Assembly (NCBI RefSeq): GCF_001865995.1 | Contig: NZ_MLQQ01000018.1 | Location: 248,001-312,000, forward strand | DNA length: 64,000 nucleotides | Direction: 5' to 3' | Origin: Anaerobacillus arseniciselenatis | Lineage (GTDB): Bacteria; Bacillota; Bacilli; Bacillales; Anaerobacillaceae | Shown here: in pieces, positions 57,053-64,000 of the stretch | How the letters are laid out: every line of letters starts with the position of its first letter | Position numbering within the stretch: position 1 is the stretch's first letter | The notes under the pieces: generated by a model | What the model was told of the DNA's origin: nothing | The model's input: the letters and a program-made list of their open reading frames with translations, nothing else | Databases searched by the model: none | Translations under genes and position numbers: made by a program

Positions 57053-57096
57053 TACCCTTTCCACTGTATGCAGTTATTACGGTGTGAAAGGGTATT
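57053..57096 (+). terminator. Terminator after recombinase gene
   Basis: TACCCTTTC pairs perfectly with GAAAGGGTA around a loop with weak pairing. Confidence 0.65.
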
Positions 57097-57155
57097 TAAA
57101 TTGGTTATAGTTAATTAAGCGAATATGAAATAATCTGAAGCAACTACACGGAATT

Positions 57156-57197
57156 CCCCCCCCCCCAATTAACTGTTCATAATTTTTTTGGTATAAT
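57156..57197 (+). promoter_or_regulatory. C11 homopolymer next to a promoter
   Basis: Eleven C in a row (57156-57166) stand just upstream of TTAACT (57169) and TATAAT (57192), which have a 17-base spacer and drive the gene at 57230. The tract is striking in such AT-rich DNA and could change length by slippage. Confidence 0.7.
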
Positions 57198-57229
57198 TAT
57201 CCTATAAAAATTAAAGGGGATAATGCCAA

Positions 57230-58045
57230 ATGAGTGATAAAAAATATTATTCTGAAAGAAATAATATAAGGGAACGTGAAAGATACAATGAAAAGGATTT
57301 AAGTGAATTATTTGTTCAAACTTACTATGAATTAAGTGATAAAAAAATGTTTGAAGAACTTATTGGGTACACTGATACTTGGGGAAATAGAATAAAAGGA
57401 AAAATTGCTGGTAGCTTTGATACTTTTGTTTTTAAGAGAATTGGCAAAAGGGATTTAGTTCCCATAGATGATGAAATTTTTTATCGTGAAGATGATGTTT
57501 TTGATTTAATGGAACTATTTTATGACTACGTTTCTCAACCAGTAAAAATACAACCAATTAGAGAATACGATAAAGAAGCTGGTAAAAACGAATTTAGAAA
57601 AGAAATGAATACCATATTAAATAATTATGGTAAAGGGTTTGAACTTAGTGTTCAAGGATACATAAGAGAAATAATTGATACTGGATTAGAGAAAGTAGTA
57701 GATGAAAAACACGAGTTTGTTAATGACGATGATTCTGAAAAACGTATAGAAGATGCGAAGAAGAAATTTTTTCATTACAAAGCTGATGAAGCAGACAAAA
57801 GAGGTGCAATCTTAGAAGTCGGTGCAGTTCTTGAAAAACTTAAAAAAACGGGTAAGTTAGGATTTAATAAAAAAGACGAAAATGATTTATTTGAAGTTCT
57901 AAATAACTTTTCTTTAAGACATAATAGACCTGACCAAAAACCAAATTATGATAAAGGAATTTTTTATCCTTGGTTGTTTTTCAATTTACTTTCAGCAGTA
58001 GACGCAAGTCTAAAATTACAAAAGAGAAAAGCTGTCATCTTCTGA
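57230..58045 (+). CDS. Hypothetical cargo protein, possible HEPN/Abi-like (271 aa)
   Basis: A soluble, charged protein starting MSDKKYYSERNNIRERERYN. The C-terminal part contains FSLRHNRPDQKPNYDKGIFY and WLFFNLLSAVDASLKL, which recalls the RHG-type C-terminal helical domain (HEPN-like) of AbiJ and other abortive-infection proteins; the basic-His pair could be an RNase site. This likeness is by eye and weak. AAAGGGG precedes the ATG; the promoter sits beside a C11 tract. Position right behind the integrase is typical of cargo genes such as phage defence. Confidence 0.55.
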   Translation: MSDKKYYSERNNIRERERYNEKDLSELFVQTYYELSDKKMFEELIGYTDTWGNRIKGKIAGSFDTFVFKRIGKRDLVPIDDEIFYREDDVFDLMELFYDYVSQPVKIQPIREYDKEAGKNEFRKEMNTILNNYGKGFELSVQGYIREIIDTGLEKVVDEKHEFVNDDDSEKRIEDAKKKFFHYKADEADKRGAILEVGAVLEKLKKTGKLGFNKKDENDLFEVLNNFSLRHNRPDQKPNYDKGIFYPWLFFNLLSAVDASLKLQKRKAVIF

Positions 58046-58060
58046 AAGACAAAATAAAAA

Positions 58061-58122
58061 GCACCTGATGCATTGCTGAAAATAGATTCTAAATAATCCA
58101 TAATCAACACTGTATCAGGTGC
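58061..58122 (-). terminator. Terminator between convergent element genes
   Basis: GCACCTGAT pairs perfectly with ATCAGGTGC. On the minus strand the stem is followed by TTTTTATTTTG, so it mainly ends the gene starting at 59153. Confidence 0.75.
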
Positions 58123-58154
58123 AAAGAAAAAAGAAGAATGATTTGGCATTTTAT

Positions 58155-59153
58155 TTATTGTGGAAGTTTTATTAAATCCTTCAATTCAATCTTCATTCCT
58201 TTTCTACCAGCAATTCGTTTTGCAGTATCAAAGAATGTAACCATTAAAGATGCTTCAGGCATTTTATTTTGTCGCCACACTACAAAAGGATTTACTGTAA
58301 TATGTGTATTCTTTGAAGTGGTATTAAAACTGAATACTGGAAGTTCCTTCAGTTCAACTTTCAGCATTTTACGTTTTAAATCATTGGAACGGTTGAAACC
58401 TAAACTTGAAGCTAGTTCATCAATCGTTAATGGTTCACATTCTGAAAATGGTTTATTAGGAAATTTACAAAGTACATTAGTTTCATAGTGTACGAAAGGA
58501 AGCACCATAAAAACGGTGTAAAGTTGTTTAGATGAATTTACTGGTTTACCATTTGCTTTTTTAGCTTGGTACAGTTCCTGAATCTGTTTGTCATATGTTT
58601 TAATGAATCGTTCAGATTCAACACTATTACCTTTTGTAACCTTACCTTTAAAATGATATGCTTCAGACCACTTAAAACCAATACCAGCTTCAGTTGGTAC
58701 TTCTTCTATAATTTCAGCAACAAGTAATTTAGTATAGAAACTGTAAAACTTCTTTTTATTGGATATTTCAAGTAGTTCCTTCAACTGTTTTTTATTGATA
58801 GGTTCACCATTTGCAACAACTAACATACTTCCTTTATCCGAATAGTTTACAAAAGTTCCTAAATACATAATCCTTGCTTTTTCATCATCTGTAAATCTTT
58901 CATCTTCATGTAATTCTGAAACCTTATTGATATATGTGAAAGTGAAACCTTCAGCAATTTCATCAAATAAATCTTTTCTATGTTTTCTATCAAAATATTC
59001 CTTTCTGCTATCATCAAGTTTCTTAGAATGTATGTTTACTTGTGTTTCATCTGATACCATCAATTTATTCCCCAAATTTTCACCAGTATCAGCATCAACT
59101 AAATTTCTTCTTTCAATATACTTATCAGGATTATCAAACTTGTTGTTGTTCAC
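58155..59153 (-). CDS. Winged-helix protein, Rep- or regulator-like (332 aa)
   Basis: A charged protein with at least two predicted helix-turn-helix/winged-helix parts: ARIMYLGTFVNYSDKG with KKQLKELLEISNKKKFYSFY (about 100-150), and LTIDELASSLGFNRSNDLKR near 245. The layout resembles plasmid and phage replication or control proteins, but I cannot name the family. GTG at 59153 with AAGGGG upstream. It is the only minus-strand gene in the element; upstream are repeated TGCGAAAAATGTTACC sites. Confidence 0.6.
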   Translation of the reverse strand: MNNNKFDNPDKYIERRNLVDADTGENLGNKLMVSDETQVNIHSKKLDDSRKEYFDRKHRKDLFDEIAEGFTFTYINKVSELHEDERFTDDEKARIMYLGTFVNYSDKGSMLVVANGEPINKKQLKELLEISNKKKFYSFYTKLLVAEIIEEVPTEAGIGFKWSEAYHFKGKVTKGNSVESERFIKTYDKQIQELYQAKKANGKPVNSSKQLYTVFMVLPFVHYETNVLCKFPNKPFSECEPLTIDELASSLGFNRSNDLKRKMLKVELKELPVFSFNTTSKNTHITVNPFVVWRQNKMPEASLMVTFFDTAKRIAGRKGMKIELKDLIKLPQ

Positions 59154-59278
59154 CTTTCATCATTCCCCTTCTTCTTGGTGTGTTTTGCTTACATACCTTA
59201 AACAGTTTTTGATGTTGATTCAGACAATTTAAAGGTGTTCACATATAGGGGATTTCAAAAGGAACAAAAGTAAGACGC

Positions 59279-59352
59279 TGCGAAAAAAAGTAACCAAAAT
59301 ATCATGCGAAAAATGTTACCCAAACACCCCAAAAAATGCGAAAAATGTTACC
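59279..59352. repeat. Three direct repeats upstream of Rep-like gene
   Basis: TGCGAAAAAAAGTAACC (59279), TGCGAAAAATGTTACC (59305) and TGCGAAAAATGTTACC (59337), 26 and 32 bases apart, and a half site GTAAC (59357 region). They fit iterons or an operator of the divergent gene. The rest of the gap 59154-59777 is AT-rich with no gene. Confidence 0.75.
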
Positions 59353-59777
59353 CCATAGTAACAAGTCTTTAACCCATGATACATAAGGGATTGTGGCACT
59401 TTTGGAAAACGTTGCCCTTCTTATTCTTTATCAACTATTTTTAAAGATGGATGAGTACTGAATATTAATAATCAAGTTCAAAAGAAAAATTCTAAACATA
59501 GGGGAAGAAAACCACTTCCCCAAATAAAAGAAAAATCTTAAATGATTTAAAAGAAACGCTGAAAAAGGTGGGGGAATTATTCAGTGTTATTATTTTCAGG
59601 ATTATCTTTATTTTTAATCTTGGAAGGGGTGATTTTCCCCTTCCTTGCTGAAGTGAGTTTACGAACGAAGCAATAAGAACGGTTTACCAGTTAAAGATAC
59701 AGTTTTGATATGTCTGTTTTTCCTTTCAATGTTGTTTAAGGATTGTAAGACATCATAAAAGGAAGGGGAAAAACAGG

Positions 59778-60104
59778 ATGGAACAGTTAAGTAAAATTGA
59801 TGTTGAAATTGCAACTTGTGCAATCATGAAACACTTCAAACAAAGATACAAAAGAGAATTTAAGTTTGAATATGATTTAAAACAAGGGGATGAATTACGA
59901 ATTAATGAAATGATTTACCGTTGGGGTTATAAACGTGCAATGATTGCTTGTTTAGGTGCAATTTATTTCTATAAGAAAAAGTGGAAGTCTGATAAATTCA
60001 AGTGGTTATCTATTAATCAGGTATTTACTTTCATAGGGGAAGGAGTGCTGGAAATGTACGATAATAAAGAATATAAACCTAAAATACCAAAAGTAATATT
60101 TTAA
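59778..60104 (+). CDS. Hypothetical element protein (108 aa)
   Basis: A basic, helical protein beginning MEQLSKIDVEIATCAIMKHF, with many Lys, Tyr and Trp (YKREFKFEYDL, YFYKKKWKSDKFKWLS). AAGGAAGGGG precedes the ATG. I do not recognise it; DNA or RNA binding is possible from its charge. A terminator follows. Confidence 0.65.
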   Translation: MEQLSKIDVEIATCAIMKHFKQRYKREFKFEYDLKQGDELRINEMIYRWGYKRAMIACLGAIYFYKKKWKSDKFKWLSINQVFTFIGEGVLEMYDNKEYKPKIPKVIF

Positions 60105-60112
60105 TTTACTGT

Positions 60113-60150
60113 AAAGCACTAGTATCAGTGAGTGGTACTGGTGCTTTTTA
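60113..60150 (+). terminator. Terminator after 108-aa gene
   Basis: AAAGCACTAGTA pairs with TACTGGTGCTTT (one mismatch); five T follow. Confidence 0.8.
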
Positions 60151-60179
60151 TTATGTGTTTGTCCTTTCAGTAAATACAT

Positions 60180-60443
60180 ATGTGGCTATTGTGTGAACTG
60201 GTAAAGGTACTGAAGGGGTTCAATTTTACCAGCGTTCAAGGTTCGGGTTTGAAAATTAAAATAGGTGGTGTCAAGTTTTTTTCTTTACACTTAATCCTTC
60301 ATACAATTATTATTTCAGTTGGTACTGGTGTTATCATTCAAGTAATACAATTAAGAACTGAAAAGGGTTTATATCAATCTGAAGTGGTTGCCCTAATTGC
60401 ATCAATAACAGTTCAATTATTTCTGAATTATAGAGTGATTTGA
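60180..60443 (+). CDS. Possible small membrane protein (87 aa)
   Basis: The frame encodes two hydrophobic segments (LILHTIIISVGTGVIIQVIQ and SEVVALIASITVQLFL). No good ribosome site precedes the ATG at 60180, so the true start may be later, for instance at the GTG near 60270. Family unknown. Confidence 0.4.
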   Translation: MWLLCELVKVLKGFNFTSVQGSGLKIKIGGVKFFSLHLILHTIIISVGTGVIIQVIQLRTEKGLYQSEVVALIASITVQLFLNYRVI

Positions 60444-60565
60444 CAAAACTATTAAATTATGTATCAAGTTCAAACGTTGGTTATGAAAATACGAATTTGA
60501 CAAACTGATAAAACTGTGTTGCGGTTTAAATTAGTACTGATTTGACAAGTTCCCAAAACTATGTA
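60439..60565. repeat. TTTGACAA direct repeats
   Basis: TTTGACAA at 60439, 60496 and 60541, each followed within 5-10 bases by AAAACT(A/G)T and TATGTAT-like words. They look like degenerate iterons in a gene-free, AT-rich stretch (60444-61919). Confidence 0.5.
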
Positions 60566-60994
60566 TTATAACCCTTTTGAAATTTTCAATTTATTCATTT
60601 TGCACCTATGCAACACTAAAATTTAGATTGTTCCATAGGCTGAAAAGGTTGATATTACAGTAATGCATGAAATCTTGTATATTGGATGAAAACACGTAAA
60701 AAAACAACTGCTAAGAAAAGGCTTTAAATCAACAATCCTACAATATTGACAAATTATATCTTTACGCAAAAAGATTATTTTACGTAATAATGATGTATTT
60801 AGTATTCAGGGTTATACAAAAAGTACATGTTCCTTATAGGAATACGAAATATTAAAGGTATGTGGTGTTTATTATCCTTGATGAATCAGTTATAAAAATT
60901 CGTGTTCCATTTCAAATAGTTCATTTTTAAGTTCGTGTTCCATATTTTTAATAGTCTTGGTACATCTACTTTTAATCGGTGGGGTGGTATCTTC

Positions 60995-61204
60995 TTTTTA
61001 AAGTTGGGGGTGCTTTATTTTAAAGCTGGTAGTGGTTATTTTAAATAAGGTGTACAGTGATTTATTCAGCAATACCTTCACCAGCTTCTTTAAAGGGTGT
61101 GCAGTGTAATTTTAAAAGGGGTGTATATCCTTCTTATTTGCTTTACCAGCGTTATTTTAAAAGGGTGGGGGTTTTGTATTTCAAATGAATTTAAAGGGGG
61201 ATAT
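60995..61204. repeat. TTTTAAA-GGGGTG repeat array, seven sites
   Basis: Seven related words at about 60995, 61017, 61038, 61088, 61110, 61155 and 61189, such as TTTTAAAAGGGGTGTAT, TTTTAAAAGGGTGGGG and CTTTAAAGGGTGTGCAG. All face the same way, 20-50 bases apart. They may be iterons of a replication origin or binding sites of the element's regulator. Confidence 0.6.
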
Positions 61205-61426
61205 GAAGCACTGGAACGGTAACAAGGTGATTGTTTTTAATTGAATTGTATGTTGAATATTAATGTTCAAAATCAAATTGAAAGAATGAAAAAAGAATTA
61301 AAAAGTTTGTTTAAAAGATTGATTGAAAATTAATATTCAAAAACAAATACATAAAAGAGTGAAGTTGTCAAATAGGGGGTGCAAGGGGGAAGGGGGTGTT
61401 AATTCTGTGGGGTTTAGGGTTATAAA

Positions 61427-61700
61427 ATATACAACACAATTTTTACCTTCTTGAATTTCAGCACCAACAACAACTGGTTCAACTGCAACTGAATTAAATG
61501 CAACTTCTTAATCCACGTTTTGTTTTCAGTTCCTTACAAAGATAAGCAAACGCACCTTTTACTTCACCTTCAGGTTGTTCAACATCTTCAGGAACTAACA
61601 CGTGAAGCACGTTTTACTAAAAGTGAAATAACTTCACCTTCAACAACTGCATCTTCTTCAGGTTCAACTGCATCAATAACTAACTGCACACTTTACTGTA
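61427..61700 (-). pseudogene. Degraded minus-strand coding remnant
   Basis: Read on the minus strand, pieces in three frames look coding: AVEPEEDAVVEGEVISLLVK, then VPEDVEQPEGEVKGAFAYLC with KELKTKRG, then AFNSVAVEPVVVGAEIQEG. They are separated by small frameshifts and a stop and lack a start. An acidic, repetitive phage-type protein that has decayed is the simplest reading. Confidence 0.4.
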
Positions 61701-61919
61701 ATAAAGTACAGAATCTGAAACTGGTACTGTACCAATTTTTTATACTTAACAAGATTCTATATTAAACTATATCCAATAAATAAATAATTGAATTGCTGAA
61801 GATATTCAGAAATTGAAACTGGTAAATGTACAGTAATAAATTTACAAAATTTTTTTACATCAAAACATTTTTATTCTCTTTTTGTGTCTTACATTCAGTG
61901 GTTTTTAAGTACCCTATAT

Positions 61920-62087
61920 ATGACAAGTTATAGCTTGTCGAAAATAATCTTCTTTTTAATAGTTTGGTTAAATTGGGAATTCGTAAAAGGAATCAGGGTG
62001 TGGGGTGTTGGTCTAGTACCAGCACCTTTACTTTTTATGTTTACTATTCTCTTTTTGAGAAATAAAAAATACTTTAAGGGGTGCTGA
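61920..62087 (+). CDS. Small membrane protein (55 aa)
   Basis: Two hydrophobic segments (KIIFFLIVWLNWEFV and LVPAPLLFMFTILFL) joined by a short basic turn, with a basic tail (RNKKYFKGC). The ATG at 61920 has only a weak site; a GTG at 61884 is in frame. The stop codon lies 2 bases before the next gene's ATG, so it is probably in the same operon. Confidence 0.5.
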   Translation: MTSYSLSKIIFFLIVWLNWEFVKGIRVWGVGLVPAPLLFMFTILFLRNKKYFKGC

Positions 62088-62089
62088 AA

Positions 62090-62350
62090 ATGGATTTACA
62101 ACTTATGAAACATGTACGACAAATTGCAGAATTAACACAAGAAGAACTTGCTGAAAAAGTGGGTGTGCATAGAACGTTAATAAATAAAATTGAAACTGGT
62201 GCTGTTCCAGTTCAAGATGCAACACTACAAAAGATTAAACGTGCTTTTAATGATGCTGGTATTACTGATGCTGATATTGAATTACTTGCTAGTGTATTTG
62301 CTAGTAAAAACATGAAATCAGTTCGTAAAGATTGGGGTGCTGGTAGATGA
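62090..62350 (+). CDS. XRE-family helix-turn-helix regulator
   Basis: An 86-residue DNA-binding protein. LMKHVRQIAELTQEELAEKV and GVHRTLINKIETG are the Cro/C1-type helix-turn-helix; the rest is a short helical tail. AAGGGGTG stands 7 bases before the ATG at 62090. It overlaps the next gene by ATGA, so the two are coupled. It probably controls element genes. Confidence 0.82.
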   Translation: MDLQLMKHVRQIAELTQEELAEKVGVHRTLINKIETGAVPVQDATLQKIKRAFNDAGITDADIELLASVFASKNMKSVRKDWGAGR

Positions 62351-62763
62351 TTACATCGGTTATTAAAAATTTACTGTACATTGAAAGAAGCGTTAAACAA
62401 GGCACTTTAAAAGAAAACCAACCAATGTTGGTATTACTCGCAACTGAATCACATGAAGAAGTAACTGGTGCTACTTTTCAGATTGAAGTGAACACTGGAA
62501 GGTATCGTTTGCATCATGAAGTTTTGAAGAATGTCGGTAAACAAGGAAAATATAAAACATTATCAGCATTAGAAGAATTGATTTATTTACTAGGAAGCAA
62601 GAAGCCAAATGAAGCTAGGATATTAGTATTAATTGAACGGTTACTTACTACTGATTTAAACACAAATGAACTTCGTGATAAGGCAAGGAATTACTATCCA
62701 AATACAACTGGAAAATATAAAGCTATTATTAAATCTGAAATGTTAAGGATGTGGGGGAAATGA
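62347..62763 (+). CDS. Hypothetical element protein (138 aa)
   Basis: A mixed alpha/beta then helical protein: MLVLLATESHEEVTGATFQI in the N-terminal half and LSALEELIYLLGSKKPNEAR with a Lys-rich tail. Start in an ATGA overlap with the XRE gene and end in an ATGA overlap with the next gene. No family recognised. Confidence 0.7.
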   Translation: MITSVIKNLLYIERSVKQGTLKENQPMLVLLATESHEEVTGATFQIEVNTGRYRLHHEVLKNVGKQGKYKTLSALEELIYLLGSKKPNEARILVLIERLLTTDLNTNELRDKARNYYPNTTGKYKAIIKSEMLRMWGK

Positions 62764-63227
62764 GTAAAGCAGATAGTTTATTAGAAACAATTACAGTTCC
62801 ACAAAAGTTATCAGAACAACAAGTGAAACTTGCAAGGCAGTATGTAAAAGCATCTATGCAAGAAGGGTTTACAGTAGCTGAATTTTGCAAATCAAATTCA
62901 ATCAGCACTGCCAGTTGGTATTCGTGGATGAATGATGAACCAGCATTTAAACACTATTTGAACCAATTACAAGATGCAGTTATTCCTTCAGATGAGAAAC
63001 TCGCATTTCAGAAAATTAAACAACACATCTTGAAGATTGCAGAAAAGCAAAATCCAAGTATTAAAGAAATTGAACTATTTACAGATACTTTTTCATATGT
63101 GGTTGAAGCTGATAAACGTGAACGATTGGAAGCGTTAGGAATATCGGAAAAGGGAAGTCCAAACAGTAATGATTTTAGAACATTAGAAGAAAGAAAAAAT
63201 GCATTATTATCAAGGTTAAACGATTAA
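62760..63227 (+). CDS. phBC6A51-like helix-turn-helix phage protein
   Basis: A 155-residue protein. VAEFCKSNSISTASWYSWMN is a helix-turn-helix followed by a helical region (FQKIKQHILKIAEKQNPSIK), resembling the prophage phBC6A51-type DNA-binding proteins that look like small terminase subunits. GGGGGA precedes the ATG at 62760, in a stop-start overlap. It suggests that the element has or had phage functions. Confidence 0.65.
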   Translation: MSKADSLLETITVPQKLSEQQVKLARQYVKASMQEGFTVAEFCKSNSISTASWYSWMNDEPAFKHYLNQLQDAVIPSDEKLAFQKIKQHILKIAEKQNPSIKEIELFTDTFSYVVEADKRERLEALGISEKGSPNSNDFRTLEERKNALLSRLND

Positions 63228-63271
63228 AGTAATTTATTATTAATAAACAAAAATAAAAGGGTGGTTATATT

Positions 63272-63883
63272 ATGAGTAAAGTATTAAAGGATATGGAGAA
63301 ATTCAAAAAACAAGTTGAACAGATTCATGCAAGTTTTGAAGAAGCTAAACAACGTGCTGAAGCTGAAATAACTGATTTAAAAGTACAGATTAATGAAATG
63401 GAATCTAATACACATGAATTGTATAAATCGTTTGTACTTGGTGAAATATCCAGTGATGCATATGAAGCTGAAAAGGCTGAACTGGACAAGCTGAAGAAAC
63501 AACTTCAGGCAAGTGAAAAGAAGGTTGCTGATATTGATGTACTGAAGATTGAAGAACTGCAACGAGTTCATCATGAAAACAAATCATTAGTATCAAAGTA
63601 CACAAAAGAAAAAGAAGCAATTGTTGCTGAACAACGTGCAAAGATTATTGAACTGAAGCACATGTATTTACTTGCAGTTTCAAAGGAAGCTGAAGCGATT
63701 AAGGATGTTCAAAAGTATCAGCATTTTCTTGGTGAACTTGCAGTTGATTGTAATTATAAGGATTACAGTTATGAACGTTTACATGATGCAACTGTATTAA
63801 AAGGCAGTAGCTTTAATGGTAAAGTTGAAGGTGCTGAAGTGAGTTTTTCAGAAATTGAATCAGCTTTTAAAAGAAATGTTTAA
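63272..63883 (+). CDS. Coiled-coil element protein (203 aa)
   Basis: A long, nearly continuous coiled coil (about 5-155; EKFKKQVEQIHASFEEAKQR, AELDKLKKQLQASEKKVADI) with a compact C-terminal part (LKGSSFNGKVEGAEVSFSEI). AAGGGTGG precedes the ATG. Scaffold or assembly proteins of phages look like this, but the family is not recognised. Confidence 0.7.
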   Translation: MSKVLKDMEKFKKQVEQIHASFEEAKQRAEAEITDLKVQINEMESNTHELYKSFVLGEISSDAYEAEKAELDKLKKQLQASEKKVADIDVLKIEELQRVHHENKSLVSKYTKEKEAIVAEQRAKIIELKHMYLLAVSKEAEAIKDVQKYQHFLGELAVDCNYKDYSYERLHDATVLKGSSFNGKVEGAEVSFSEIESAFKRNV

Positions 63884-63899
63884 CTTGAATATAAATAAT

Positions 63900-63942
63900 C
63901 AAAAGCACTGTTAGGAACATAATCTTGATGGTGCTTTTTTAT
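63900..63942 (+). terminator. Terminator after coiled-coil gene
   Basis: AAAGCAC pairs with GTGCTTT around a weakly paired loop; six T follow. Confidence 0.7.
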
Positions 63943-63971
63943 TTGTCCAAATATAAGGGGGGAAGGTTTAA

Positions 63972-64000
63972 ATGAAACTAGTAAAAAAGTGGTTTAATAA
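63972..64000 (+). CDS. Start of a further element gene, cut by window edge
   Basis: ATG at 63972 behind AAGGGGGGAAGG, reading MKLVKKWFN to the window end. The KxxKKWF beginning is common in phage portal proteins, but nine residues are too few to decide. Confidence 0.5.

Noticed and set aside
61249..61340. 30-codon frame starting near 61250
   Set aside because: No ribosome site and Lys/Asn-rich sequence expected in AT-rich DNA.

Overview
The window looks like a chromosomal segment of a low-GC, endospore-forming, motile member of the Bacillaceae, probably salt- or alkali-adapted. Pointers to this are csgA and ybxH, YfhD-type small proteins, SleB/LysM and L,D-transpeptidase wall enzymes, a HutP-controlled hut operon, CtaM-like and NhaC-like genes, and many TTG/GTG starts with strong AGGAGG sites. 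Genus assignment is inference. Two neighbouring genes need UGA read as selenocysteine, which is uncommon in Bacillaceae and suggests a facultatively or strictly anaerobic relative. The Sec machinery (selA, selB, selC, selD) is not in this window.

Layout. 1-5.2 kb: symporter, LysM-SleB hydrolase, Gln-rich protein and DUF1657 gene, NhaC-type antiporter. 5.3-5.9 kb: a GC-rich tandem array of a 52-bp palindrome-bearing unit. 6.2-12.7 kb: DUF4097 protein, orphan BrxD-like ATPase between two inverted palindromic repeats, YibE/F protein, an unidentified structured RNA, LytM peptidase plus bactofilin, and three tiny genes. 13-23.9 kb: spore and housekeeping genes, HAD phosphatase, NCS1 permease, a divergent tryptophanase, YtaF/MntP-like protein, PBP4-type carboxypeptidase with an apparent AUU start, a decayed hydrolase and a CPBP protein. 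24-28.6 kb: MCP, reductase, DUF1284 and DUF1028 genes. 28.8-31.2 kb: cvfC-like gene followed by a selenocysteine peroxiredoxin and a selenocysteine GrdB/PrdB-like protein, each with a bacterial SECIS-like hairpin just after its UGA. 31.6-37.5 kb: DppA-like peptidase, CtaM-like protein, CuA-site lipoprotein, PAS kinase. 37.8-43.8 kb: hutPHUIG with a HutP-type antiterminator and a frameshift in hutH. 44-52.4 kb: dCache kinase and MCP, permease, L,D-transpeptidase. 52.6-55.4 kb: sigma-54 activator, a -24/-12 promoter and kamA.

kamA is cut off near its 3' end at about 55,382. From there to the window end runs a foreign, AT-rich element: a large serine recombinase, a possible HEPN/Abi-like cargo gene behind a C11 tract, a winged-helix Rep/regulator-like gene with repeated sites, and a run of small phage-like genes. 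The rest of kamA should lie past the right edge, so this resembles the skin/SPbeta style of integration inside a gene.

The host part carries at least nine complete or internally deleted copies (plus remnants) of an about 110-bp palindromic repeat, and two copies of a 161-bp MITE with exact 8-bp target duplications and ISL3-like ends. Neither family was seen inside the kamA element.
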